Below, in pieces: positions 37,801-50,179 of a stretch of DNA of 64,000 bases. Under the pieces are notes generated by a model. It saw only the letters and a program-made list of their open reading frames with translations, searched no databases and was not told the DNA's origin. Every line of letters starts with the position of its first letter. Positions within the stretch are counted from its first letter, which is position 1. Location of the stretch: NCBI RefSeq assembly GCF_021134715.1, contig NC_060024.1:10540001-10604000 (forward strand), given 5' to 3'. Source of the DNA: Daphnia pulex (Eukaryota; Arthropoda; Branchiopoda; Diplostraca; Daphniidae). The position numbers and the translations under genes are program-made.

Positions 37801-40800
37801 GATCAACGTCGATGGTGAGTGTTCCGATCACATTCGTCTGGAACACATTCTGAAGCGCAAAAATGCTTGGAAGGAGATGGATCGTACCGGCAAAGAGAGG
37901 GACCTCAATATGTTAAGGAATTTTATCTTCAGTAAGAAGCCACATGTGATCGCCGTGAGTGCTGAGTCTCGAGAAGCCACGATGCTGGTTGAAGATTTGC
38001 GAGCAATAACTGCTCAGCTAGTCGAGGATGAACAGTGGCCAACGATCAATGTCGAACTTGTGGATAACAGTTTGGCTAAAGTGTTTGCAAATTCGACTCG
38101 GGCAGAAACCGAATTCCGTGAATATCCGCTGTTGTTGCGCGAAGCCATCAGCATTGCCAGAGGCTTACAGGTACATTTTTCATAAACTACATTCATTTTT
38201 AACTTGAATTCAGTTAAACGTTTTTTTTTTATTATTAAGGACCCTCTTATTGAATACTCTCAACTGTGCAACACCGACGAAGAAATCGTCTGTCTTAAAT
38301 ATCATTCTATGCAAGATCAACTATCCAAAGAAGAACTTTTGGAAGGCCTCTATCTTGAATTTGTGAACCGAACAAATGAAGTTGGTGTTGACATCAATCG
38401 CGCCATTAACTACCCGCACACGGCCAATTTAGTGCAGTTCATATGCGGTCTCGGACCAAGAAAAGGTCAAGCTTTGATCAAAATCCTGAAGCAAAACAAC
38501 CAGAGACTAGAAAATCGAACCCAGTTGGTTACTGCTTGTCACATGGGTCCAAAGGTAAATTAACTACATTGCTACAATTTTGTAAAGACAATCTTCTAAA
38601 TCAATTTGTTTATAGGTTTTCATAAACTGCGCTGGTTTCATTAAAATTGACACAAATTCGCTGGGGGACAGTACCGAGTCGTACGTCGAAGTGCTAGATG
38701 GTTCTCGTGTCCATCCGGAAACCTACGAATGGGCCCGTAAAATGGCTGTTGATGCTCTTGAGTACGATGATGAAGATGCCAACCCTGCTGGTGCTGTTGA
38801 AGAGATTCTCGAAGCTCCCGAGCGACTGAAAGTATGCTCAACATTTGTCGCAGTCTGTAAGAGTTGATTTTACGTTTAATTGTCTTTGACAGGATTTAGA
38901 TTTGGATGCCTTTGCTGATGAGCTGGAGAGACAAGGTTTCGGCAACAAACGAATTACTTTGTATGACATTCGATCTGAACTAAACCATCGCTACAAGGAT
39001 GGTCGGCCGTCATATCAGCAACCATCACCTGAAGATATCTTCAACATGGTTACCAAAGAAACTCCGCAAACCTTTTTCATCGGCAAACTGGTCTTGGCAA
39101 CCGTCACAGGCTTCCAACATCGTAAACCCAAGCGAGAAGAACTGGACAGAGCCAATCCAAACAGAAACGATACTACTGGCTTGTGGCAATGCCCGTTTTG
39201 TCTGCAGGTAAAATTGTTGTGACTTACATTTCAAATTTGTCTTCAATCCCAGTAATTTATTGATTTATTTTTATAGAATGATTTCACTGATCTGTCAGAA
39301 GTTTGGAATCATTTTGATGCTGGATCTTGCAGTGGTCAGGCGATCGGTGTTCGTATCCGCTTGGAGAATGGACTGTCTGGATTTCTTCCAATGAAGTGCC
39401 TCTCTGATTCTGAAGTAACGAATCCGGAAGAACGTGTCCGTCCAGGACAGACGATCCATTGTCGCATTACTAAGATCGACGTCGAACGCTTTTCCGTAGT
39501 GGCAACATCTAAATCTTCCGATTTGATGGACAGAAATGGTGAATGGCGCCCGCCAAAGGACGCTTACTACGATACACCAGCCGAAGAAGCTATCTTAAAG
39601 GCAGAAGAGGATTCCAAAAAGCTCAAGCATCGTCAAAGCTACACAAAACGTGTTATTGTTCATCCTTCTTTCAAGAACATTGGGTTCAAAGAAGCAGAGA
39701 AGCTTATGACGTCAATGGATCAAGGTGAAGTCATTGTTCGACCATCCAGCAAAGGAACGAATCACTTGACAGTCACTTGGAAAGTTGGCGAAGGCATTTG
39801 TCAGCACGTCGACGTCAGAGAAGAAGGCAAAGAAAATGCTTTCAGCCTCGGCCAATCTCTTATGATCAACGACGAGGAGTTTGAAGATTTGGACGAAATC
39901 ATTGCTCGTCACATCAATCCAATGGCTGGACACGCCCGAGATTTGTATGCCTTCCGCTATTTCCGCGATTTAGGCATTCCAGAAGAGAATTATACAGCAG
40001 GAAAAGAGCGTGAACGCGCCGACGAAGTGATCAAGGATGACAAAAAGAAAAATCCTGCAAAGATCCATTACTTTGTTACGGCTTCACGCGACTTTCCGGG
40101 GAAATTTATGCTCACCTACTTGCCACGGACAACGTCTAAACATGAATATATTACTGTCACGCCGGAGGGATTCCGCTTCCGAGGACATGTCCACGACAGT
40201 TTAGCGTCTCTATTCCGATGGTTCAAAGAACATTTTAGAGATCCCGTTCCTGGCACTCCTTCATCGCGTGGTGGTGGCGTCGGCGGCGGCCATCACGCTA
40301 GTTCTTCCCGTACACCCGGCTACGGTGGGACTGGAACTACTCCCAATGTTAATCCAGAGACTCTTCAGCGAGTGGCTCAATCGATCCCAGCCAATATGCT
40401 TCACTCCCTTAGTCAGGCTGCACACTTCCAAGGTAAAAAACAAATATTTATGTCACGATTTATCAACTCAAACTTATTTTTGTTTTACATTTTTAAATTG
40501 TAGGAACACCTACCCCATTCGGTTATCCAGCTAACACTCCATACACACCTTCGGGAACAACTCCGTTTATGACTCCGTTTGCCACAACCCCACACCAACC
40601 TCAAACTCCACGGTATTCGGGCACACCTGCAACAAACGCCGCTCCTTCGGCAGGGGGTTCTCAGGGCACGTTCAGGACTCCTGCTGCCCCAACTGCTCAC
40701 AGAGGTAAATGATCAGGTGGAATTCGATGTCATTTTTCGTTCTAAACTTTTAATGTTCGTTGATAGGATATGGATCGCAAAATCATGCGTCACCATTCAA

Positions 40801-43258
40801 CCGTCAATCTAGTGGATCTAATCGACCCAGTTCTCAAAGTAATTTTAATTAATCTGCTAAATGGCTATTTGTTTTGACCATTTTTTTATTTCTCGTTATA
40901 TCAGGTTCATCCAGAGGTGCCGCAACCGAATCGTGGGATGCTCCTGTCGATGATTGGGGACTGGGAAGCACCGCTAATGGTTCAAAGACCTCTACATCTC
41001 GTTCTGCAGCACCCGCCAGCAGCGAACCTGATGACTGGAACGCTGCAACCAACGCCTGGGGTTCCGTTACATCCAATCGAACTGCTGCGAAAACGACGCC
41101 TAATACAAGACCTGCATCAAGTAGTGGCGCCTCTAATGATGATTGGGGAGCTAGCGCTGATGCGTGGGCATCGGGCGGAAGTTCAGCTCCTCGTGGAAGA
41201 ACAACACCAAGTGCAAGCCGAGCAGGAACCAGCACGGATGATTGGGGCGCACCCAGCAAAACGCCAACCAGTGGTAACGCTGCTGCGGCGGATGATTGGA
41301 ATTCCGGCTGGGGATCTACATCCAATCCGTCTACTCCCAAGTCCACTTCTGCTCCCAAATCTGGAGGTGGTGATGACTGGGGAGCCAAAGCTGATGCTTG
41401 GGCAAGCTCTAAGGGAAGGACAACTCCAAGCGCTAACAAAGGAGATGATTGGGGAGGCTCTACCAGTTCAAGCAGTCCCTGGGCAACTGGCGCAAATGCT
41501 GCTCCCCAATCAAGAGGTGGAAGAACTTCTTCACGGGGTGGATCCAGATCCGGTGCTCCTGCCGTCAGCCAACCCGCTCCAGTCGACGATTGGGGTATAC
41601 CAAGTGATACACCAGCTGCCCCACCTGCTACAACTACACCTCGTAGCGGTGCAGCAACATCATCAGCCAACGACGACTGGGGTTCAGAAGCCGATGCCTG
41701 GGCATCTGGAACTAGTAGCAAGCCAACAACTCCGAGAGCTGCACCGGCCGCTAGTTCATCTGGTGGTGGCGGTGATGATTGGTCATCAGCAGCTGATACC
41801 TGGGCCAGTGGAAGCAGCTCCAAGACCACAACGCCTAGTGCCAGCAAATCGGATGATCCATGGAGCGCCGTAGTTAACAGTGGAGGATCGTCTTACAGCT
41901 CTAGAGGAGGAGGCGGGGGATCGTATGGCTCTAGAGGAGGCGCTGGTGGCGGCAGAGGAGGAGGAGGAAGACCCTGCTTTAATGTAATTTTCTTGCTTCT
42001 TTCGTATCATATAATATTTATCACGAATCTGTTTTGAAATCCTAGTGCAATGAAGAAGGTCACATGTCTAGAGAATGCCCCAAGCCTTCTACCAGGGGAG
42101 GTGGTAGAGGAGGAGGAAGAGGAGGAGGAAGAGGAGGAAGCACTGCGACGTGTTATAATGTAATTTTATTTCTTTTACTTTTTAAATTGTATCGTAGTAA
42201 TCAATTTGAACCTTAAAATGTAGTGCAATGAAGACGGACACATGTCGAGAGAATGCCCCAAGCCTTCCACCAGGGGTAGAGGAGGTGGAGGAAGAGGAGG
42301 AGGAACCGTGTCCTGTTATAATGTAAACGACGTGTTAATTTTTTATTTTTGCCCTGGAAACTTATTTGAAAATATTTTCTTATAGTGTAATGAAGACGGG
42401 CACATGTCGAGAGAATGTCCCAAGCCTTCCACCAGGGGTAGAGGAGGAGGAAGAGGAGGAGGTAGCGGTGGTGGAAGGAATACTTGCTTTAAGGTGAGTT
42501 TATTTAATTTAGTTGTTGATTTCCTGATATCTAATATTTTTCTTTGTACTTTAGTGTAATGAAGAAGGGCACATGTCAAGAGATTGTCCCAATGGAGGCA
42601 GTAGCGGGGGAGGCAGTCGCTCCCGATCCAGTACCGCGCTTGCCGATGATGATTGGGGAACACCTTCCGCCACCAGCAGCAGCAGTCCATGGGCTACGGG
42701 TGCTAATGCAGCTCCTAGAGGCAGAGCAACACCGAGTGCTGGAAAATCAAATGATGATGACTGGGGAGCTCCAGCACCTCCTCGAGGAGGCAGTAGATCA
42801 ACACCAAGTGCCAGCAAGTCAAATGACGATGATTGGGGAGCTCCTGCGCCTCCCGTAGCAGGTGGCAGAGCAACTCCTAGTGCTAGCAAATCCAACGACG
42901 ATGATTGGGGAGCTGCTGCCGATTCCTGGTCTTCGGTTACTGGAAAGAGTGGTGGTGGAGATCGCGGGTCACGATCTAGTAGAAGTGTTGCACCTTCAGG
43001 GGATTCCTGGGACACTGACGCGACCTCCAAAGCTTCTGCTTCTAGAGGAGATGATGATTGGGGTTCGTCTACCACTGCACCTGGAACAACACCGAGATCT
43101 GGGTATAATTTTAATTCTGAATTTATTTATTTTAAAATGTGTTTTATGTAACTGTTTTCATTTGATTTTGTAGTGATGGTCGAAGAAGCTCCCGCGCAGG
43201 TGGTCGCAGTCCACGACAGATGGAAATGGGTGATGCCACTCCACTCTACGACGAGTGA
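34835..43258 (+). CDS. SUPT6H: SPT6 elongation factor/histone chaperone with WG-repeat and CCHC zinc-knuckle tail
   Basis: About 21 exons in one frame, roughly 2,400 residues. The start [13 protein letters not shown] and acidic N-terminus match animal SPT6, followed by [35 protein letters not shown], the helix-turn-helix core ([37 protein letters not shown]), the YqgF-like domain (37685-38170), HhH ([15 protein letters not shown]), S1 domain (from 39277) and tandem SH2 ([21 protein letters not shown] with the phosphate-binding Arg). A TP-rich linker follows. Exons 40905-41983 and 42555-43102 then encode about 14 WG dipeptides in DDWG-type modules, separated by four CCHC knuckles and RGG runs. 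The last exon (43174-43258) ends GDATPLYDE, the normal SPT6 terminus. SPT6 travels with RNA polymerase II, reassembles nucleosomes and binds its linker through the SH2 pair. Confidence 0.93.
40905..41983 (+). other. SPT6 exon coding the first WG/DDWG repeat block
   Basis: A single 1,079-nt exon, spliced in phase (A|GT) to the SPT6 TP-rich linker. It codes low-complexity Ser/Thr/Ala/Gly sequence with tryptophans about 10-40 residues apart in acidic settings: [122 protein letters not shown] and SDDPWSA. This is the composition of Argonaute-hook platforms (plant NRPE1 tail, SPT5L/KTF1). Binding is inferred, not shown. Confidence 0.85.
42046..42493 (+). repeat. Three tandemly duplicated zinc-knuckle exons inside SPT6
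   Basis: Exons 42046-42159 (114 nt), 42224-42322 (99 nt) and 42386-42493 (108 nt) are all phase 0-0 and near-identical. Each begins with the second cysteine of a CCHC knuckle ([11 protein letters not shown] or [11 protein letters not shown]), continues [11 protein letters not shown] and ends with the first cysteine of the next (CYN or CFK). With the flanking exons they assemble four C-x2-C-x4-H-x4-C knuckles. Repeated exon duplication is the clear origin. Confidence 0.88.
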
Positions 43259-45181
43259 CGTGCTAATAATTAACCCCTAACGTTGAATTTTCTCTGTTCC
43301 CTTTGCTCATTTTTTGTTTTCGTTCTTAATCATCTCTCTAACCTGGCTTTGCGAAAATCATCACTAGTATCGTACTGAGTTCGGGCAAAATTTTGATACT
43401 TGATAATTGAATACAAAGGACACGTATTTGCACTTGCAATAATGCTCATTAAGATTTTGATTTTTATTGGTATATCATTGTCACATAAAACAATTTTGTA
43501 TAAAAAATTGTGATAGCAAGCAAATAGCCACCAAAATACTAGCGCTTCACACATGCCAGTGAAGCGATTTGTAACCTTGATTATTTGATGCACGCGCTCG
43601 CCCCCCAAGTTGCAGACGTGGAGGTTGAGGGGATTTTCGTATGTGTCAAGGTTAGGGGGTAGAGTTGCGTTATTCTGAATTTTACTTGATTGACTGCTCT
43701 GGGCGTAGCCGGAAAATTTCCCCCTTATTTTTGGAGGTCACCAAAAAGGGGGGGGGGGTTGATATGTAGGTAAATCTGAAGTAATCGAGAAGTACGAGAA
43801 CCCCCTATCGGAAATAAAAATCAATTCAGAAATTCTCTATTTACGTTATGAGCATTCGAATTTTTAAAATTATTTACATTTCCTGTTATTTTTTTATAAG
43901 TGTGTTTTATGTTTTATGTCACAGGGAGACCACAGAAGCAAGTGGATAGATTGGGTCATTTCATATTTTCATTGATGTTTTTTTTTCAAATTTCAAAATA
44001 TTCTTCGATTAAATCCGGCAACGCTGGAAAGGCCTCCAGCAGATATTTCCTTCGCCGTCATGTACTTGCCAAACTCGCGGCATTTCTCAGCGCGAGGTCT
44101 TGAGCTCACGAGTGAATTATCTGCAAGTGTGAAAAGGTGAAATTGGAAAACGAAATTGGAGTCTTGAGGGTAATGACTATTTTTTATTTCATTTTGTGTT
44201 CAACCCATTCATGGTTTGTGGTGATTGAAACACCAACATAGATGCATTTGTTACGTGGACTCTGAAAACGATTGAACAGATTTTGCACACTCGCCTAGCG
44301 ACTAGGGGTAATAACAAACACATGCTGTCAATTTAATCGTCTGAACCGGCATGGCTCATTTTTCCCAACCCTTTCTTTTTGGCATACCAAAATGGCTGAA
44401 TTTGGTGTTTGATTAATTGCTATTTGTTTCTGTGTTTATCTATTTTAATCATTGCAATCTGATTTCACTCTCAAGTTTTGCTTCTCGTTTTTGCTTTTTG
44501 TTTTCTCTCTTGTCACATTTAATTGTTAATTTTTTTTTCAAATTTTTATCAAGATTCAAGTAAGATTTAGATAAATTGTCTTTAAGATTTTGATTGTGTC
44601 TGTAAAGGTGTATTCGTCATACTAGCCTTAGGCTATAATGGTTTCCACTATTTGCCCTCAAAACTAGGGTACTATATACCTTCAGGGGGATTTTCTCTGA
44701 ACCGTCAGATGGGATGTAACTAAACACTAGTGATCAGGGCATCGGGACGTCAAGAAACATTACGCTAATGGGTTGAATAGAATTTTTCAGTTTTGTATTT
44801 CTGTCAGTGACTTGTGTTTCTCGTGAAATATGAGAATTGAAAGGTCTATTTTTAAATTTCTATTTTGGTCGCCCATTCATGTTTTTCGTTTCTGTGTTCC
44901 TTGATTTTCATTTTCGATCGAGATCTTAGGGACTTTTTTCTTAAAAATTACGCCATTGATTTGCAGGAATGAAATTATTTTCATTATCTAAAGAATCCTG
45001 TATTTTCTGTTTTTAGATATGATTGATAGAAACTATTATGATCTAAGAACTTTGCTCGCATTCATTTAGTCAACAGGAAATTTATTTCTGAATTGGTGGT
45101 TTGTGACAAAATGAAAATATTGTTTAAATTTTGTTTTAAATTTCTAGGTTTTATTTTTGAAGTGAAAATCGACATCGGAAA
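43259..45181. other. SPT6-Piwi spacer (3' UTR and Piwi leader)
   Basis: No coding exon is visible. The 5' part is probably SPT6 3' UTR. A TTTCTAG acceptor at about 45148 just upstream of the Piwi ATG implies a spliced Piwi leader, so much of the interval is likely 5' UTR intron. A poly-G run lies at about 43748. A short palindrome TAGCCTTAGGCTA lies near 44624. No repeat family is recognised. Confidence 0.45.
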
Positions 45182-48100
45182 ATGGATCCTGCTGGTCGTG
45201 CACGAGGTCGTTCACGTGGTAGAGGTCGTGGAGATGAAGTAGAAACGACAAGGAGACCTGACTTGGCTCAGCAACATGGAATCGCGCCCTATTCAACCCA
45301 GCCACCACACGTACTTAAATGAATATTTCTTCTAAGAATTTGTGACAATTAATTCTTTTTCCATGAATAGTTGGCTGGACGGTCAAGAGGAGGTATGACA
45401 CAGGAATCCGAAGGCCGAGGTCATGGACCACCATCTTCATTCACTAACACATCTGGATCTGGGGGTCGAGCTACAAGTGGCTCCTCAAGTAGAGATACGC
45501 CTCAAGAACCATCTTATGGTCCAAGTGTCCCTGGGGGTGGACGAGCTTCATTGGCCCCTCGTGGTGGTCCAGCTGCACCTCCACAGGTTCCTTCCGCTCG
45601 CGCACCCCCACCAGGTGTAGTAGCCCCAAGGGCCTCTGGGGATGCTGCTGCTAGCATGGGACGGGGTGCTAGCCGTGGACGAGAACAGAGGGATGTGCAG
45701 ATTTATACTCGCCCTTCGGCTGAATTTGTTAAATTAGGTAATTTTTCGAAAAAATTGACATTCGGAATTTGTTAATATTTCAAATTACTTTTTTTAAGGA
45801 AAAACGGGAAGTCCTCTGCCAGTGACTTCGAATTATTTTGAGCTTATCAAGAGGCCAGATATGCACTTGCTTCAGTATCGTGTTGATTTCACTCCTGATG
45901 TTGATCATATTGGTGTTCGTAAAGCCCTCATCCGTGTTCACGAAAATGTGCTCGGCAAGTATCTTTTCGACGGCACTCTACTGTATAATGTTACTCGTCT
46001 AGCACAGGTATAATTTCACTTCATTGTTGTCGCAATTCGCTCTTTTCATTGACACTTTTCTATACAGCCACTGGAACTGCATTCCAAACGCGTCTCGGAC
46101 GATTCTGATGTTATGGTCAGTTTCCGTCTTGTCGGAGAAATTCACAAAGAAGACGCTACCTACACTTCGGTATATTTATTTTTAATTACACTCAAGTAGT
46201 TTTCTAATTATTGGTTATATTTTTCTGTAGGTCATGAACATTATTTTACGCCGTTGCCTTGGCATGCTTAATTTGACTATGTGGAAACGCGATTATTATG
46301 ACCCGGCAGCCTTGACTGAAATTCCGGTAAGGATTTTCTTTTATAATTTCCAGAAATTATTTTACTTATGTTTTTGGTTCGTCTTGTAGCAACATTTCTT
46401 GAACGTATGGCCCGGCTACCTGACTACTATCCGACATCACGAGGATGGATTTCTTCTTGGTGTAGAGATCATCCATAAAGTTTTGCGTCGAGATACTGCC
46501 TTAGATGTTATGGATAGATTGCGTCAATCTGGGGGTGATATTCAGGTATGCAATTTGTAACTGAATTTTTAAAAGACGATTTTTAACCTAACAATTTTAT
46601 TTTAAATTGCTGCTTTAGGCACTGTGTAAGGCGGAACTGCTAGGAAAAGTTGTCATGACGCATTACAACAAAAAAACTTACCGAATTGACGATGTCGACT
46701 TCACCAAAAACCCCAGATCAACCTTCCACCTGCGCAAAGAAGACCGTGATATTTCGTACATGGAATATTACCAGACGCGTTATAGCCTCTCGGTGAGGAA
46801 TGCTTCCCAGCCAATGTTAGTTTCACTCCCTTCACGACGAGATAAAAATCGAGGCGACGACCAACCAGTGTACCTCATTCCAGAACTGTGCGGCATGACG
46901 GGTCTCAGCGATGATCAAAAGTATACATTAACTCGAGCATTCAGTATTGATAATAATTTTACTTAATCATTTCTCAATTTTTAGGAAGAATTTCAATTTG
47001 ATGAAGGATGTCGGTAATATTACGCGAGTTATGCCAGATAAACGTGTTGATGCCCTCATGAAGTTCCGCAAACGACTGGCCGATAATCCAAAGGTGAGTG
47101 TGGTTAAATATGACTTATTACAATCTATTAATGATATGTTCTAACAGATTCAAGAAGAGCTTAACAGTTGGGGTCTCGACTTTGCAAAAAATATTGTCTC
47201 TTGCAATGCGCGTATTATTCCTGCTCAAACGATTCAACAGGGTGGTAACAGTTTTCCAACACAAGAAGGAGACTGGAGTCGTAATATTCAGCGTAAGTTA
47301 TACTTTACATTAAATGACGAATCCGAGTACTAATCAATTATTAATCGATTTAGGATCCAGGATGTGTGTGTCTGTGGAATTACAGGATTGGGTTGTATTT
47401 ACGCCGTCAGCAATGATGCAAGAAATCACACCCTTCGTTAATATGATGAAGCAAGTTGGAGCTCAACAGGGTTTTAACATCCCGCAACCTGAATAGTATG
47501 CGACCATTTTTCTAATATATTTAATATTCAATTCATTCTTAAATTACGATTTTCAATAATAGTATTAATATGCAAATGGACCGTACGTCAAACTACGTCG
47601 AGGCTATTCGAGCGGAATGTGGTCGAAAGCAATTCAGCCTTATTTTTTGCGTGTTGCGTGCTGCACGAGCAGATACGTATGCTTCAATCAAGAAGATGAC
47701 GATCTCAGAATTCGGCATTCCATCTCAGGTATCCGTTTGAAAGGGAATCGTAGTTGGCATCTTCATGATTGTTTAACTAGATTTGATCTTCTTGCACAGG
47801 TGATAACGGGAAGAAATATCAAGGGACAGCCCGGTAAGCTCATGTCAATCGCCACCAAAGTTATGATTCAAGTTGCTTCGAAGTTGGGTGCGGAACCTTG
47901 GAGAGTTGCAGTCCCCCAGACGGTAACTTTTCTCGATCGAGACGTTTGCTTCTTGAATTCTTAATTTATCTTTTGGCTATTATTGAATGTAGAAATGGAT
48001 GGTTATCGGCTATGATACGTACCACGATGCACGTCAAAGAAAAGCTGTCGGTGCATTTGTTGCATCCATCAACCCGACCTTCTCGCGTTACTATTCTTCT

Positions 48101-48941
48101 GTGAAAATTCATGAAAACAATGAAGAAATTTCACCCAGCTTCAAAGATCATCTCTTTGGCGCACTCAAGTATGTTTTATTATGCTTTCTTTGTTCCGTGC
48201 AAAATAATATCTCTTTTTCATTCGCACAATTAGATCTTATTACATCATGAACGAAAAAACATTGCCGGAAAAAATCATTGTCTACCGTGACGGTGTCGGT
48301 GCTGGAGACATTGCGCGACTGAAGGATACGGAAGTGGCGGCACTGAGGGTAATAATGATGAGTGACGGTCTGTGGGAAGATTTTGAGGCTCGTTTTTCTA
48401 TACAATTATCATTTTTTGGCTTGAGTAGGAGGCTTGTTCCGATGCTGGTGCTCGAACAAATTACCTCGGGACTGGTGTGTATAATCCACCCATTGCGTTC
48501 ATTGTCGTAAGCAAGCGGATCAACACGCGATTTTTCGCCATGGGACAACGTGGAGCGAGCAACCCTCCTTGCGGCACGGTTGTCGACAATAAAGTGACGC
48601 TCAATGAGAGATTCGACTTCTTCCTGGTGTCTCAAAAAGTTACGCAAGGTACCGTTTCTCCCACCAGCTACAATGTTATTGAAGATGACACTGGAATCGC
48701 CCCTGATATTCACCAGCGACTGGCTTATGCTCTTACCCATCTTTACTACAATTGGCCTGTAAGTTTTTTTATTTTTATTGTCTATTTTATTCAGAATTGA
48801 ATTTAACCAATTTGTTCATTTAAGGGTACCCTGCGTATTCCAGCGCCCATCCAGTATGCGCACAAGTTGGCGTACCTTGTTGGTGAATCAATGATGACGC
48901 AACCGCATGAAGGACTGAATCGACTTCCTTATTACCTTTGA
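45182..48941 (+). CDS. Piwi-clade Argonaute (Piwi/Aubergine-like)
   Basis: About fifteen exons, roughly 900 residues. The N-terminus is arginine-glycine rich (GRARGRSRGRGRGD, later GRGASRGREQRD), the substrate for symmetric dimethylation and Tudor-protein docking. The N/linker region has SPLPVTSNYFELIKRPDMHL. The PAZ domain has FLNVWPGYLTTIRHHEDGF and ALCKAELLGKVVMTHYNKKT. The PIWI domain begins around FCVLRAARADTYASIKK and VITGRNIKGQPGKLMSIA. Slicer residues are visible: Asp in MVIGYDTYHDA, Asp in IIVYRDGVGAGDI and His in LTHLYYNWPG, so cleavage activity is expected. The C-terminus LNRLPYYL is typical. The family silences transposons in the germline using piRNAs. It lies 1.9 kb downstream of SPT6, same strand. 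Confidence 0.94.
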
Positions 48942-50179
48942 ATTACCTTTCATTTATTTTCTCCCTAAGTTTTGTCATTTTTAACGTATTAATTTGTTCA
49001 CTCATAAGAAAAAAACTAAAAGACGACGAGACATGCCTCACTCGCACGATTTTCGAATGACGCCAAAAATATTTTTCTTGAGTTTGTTTGCAATGGCGGA
49101 TATCGACAATGGAAGTGTTTTTCATGCAATTTTTTTTTCTGTTTCACCTTCATGGGCCATGTCAGAAGTGTGATAATGAACGCCCCTTTGTGCCATGTTG
49201 TATGTAATCAAGGAATGAGTAATAAACCTTTGTTTTTAAATGAAGTAGATTTATTGACTTTCGTGTGGTGAGTTTTTATATGATGAAATAAACATGAGTT
49301 GCAATGGAATTCGCGTTGAGATGGCATTGACGGAAAAGCTCTACGTGTGCAATGCACATAGCACATTAGGTGTTTCGAAAGCACTGAGGAAAACAAAAGA
49401 ATGTGGCATCGCTGCTTGGCAGGCGTGGTCAAGCTGACAGCTGTATCGAGAAGAATGCAGGCCTGCAAGGCCAACAAGGGTACGTCTGGGCAGGATCGTC
49501 TGGGCTTCCTCGATAGTCAACTTTCAGGTCCGCAAAAGCCAAAAGAACTCGCAAGTCATTGAATTGCTAATTGTCCACTAGAGACACCATGCGGCTGTCT
49601 CTTTTGTAACCAAGGGATCTCAATCGTCCCACAGCGAACTAAATCGTTTATAAAAATTATTTCAATACTATAAAATGACTTGATTTCATAACTTGAAGCT
49701 TTTTAAAAACACGATAAAATAATATTTACGTAACAAAATAGATGGTTGCTAGACATCCAATAATGAATTCACAAAAAGTATGCATAGAATCAAATGATTA
49801 GAATGAACATGTCATTACTCGGATAATAGAAAATTTGAATAAAAGTTTTATTTCATAAGAATTAATTAAATACCTAAAAGATTAGACAGCCCCCAAAGGT
49901 GTTTGGCCTTGTATAGATGTCAGCACTGTACGCTGCTAGATGCATAGGTAATAAGAAACGAGATCTGGCAATCTGGCCTCTTCCCATCCCATCGACTCTC
50001 GCTGGCATTTTCCGCTTTAGCTACAGGGCAAAGCATTCTAGCAAGCGTACGGTGGAGTCTCAGTTGCTAGCTACACTCTTTGGTCTTAGTCGAGACAATT
50101 CGAGGCAGGTTCCGATTCCAACGGTCTCGCTTTTGTTTCTTTATCCAGTGACATCTGCTTATAGTTTATTCCAGCAGCC
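48942..50179. other. Piwi 3' UTR and upstream region of 14-3-3 epsilon
   Basis: A poly(A) signal (AGTAATAAAC) lies at about 49217-49226. An open frame at 49917-50333 (+) runs through the 14-3-3 leader and first exon out of frame and is not supported as a gene. Nothing else is seen. Confidence 0.45.

Noticed and set aside
40849-41847. 332-codon minus-strand frame opposite the SPT6 WG exon, and the 318-codon +2 frame at 40917-41873
   Set aside because: Long frames in other registers are expected from the repetitive GC-rich WG-coding DNA; the plus frame fits the splice sites and the SPT6 terminus.
40874-42037. The WG/zinc-knuckle region as a separate gene downstream of SPT6
   Set aside because: Its exon has no credible own start, splices in phase from the SPT6 linker, and the final exon codes the conserved SPT6 C-terminal peptide.
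42551-43075. 174-codon minus-strand frame
   Set aside because: Shadow of the second WG-repeat exon of SPT6, produced by the same repeat structure.
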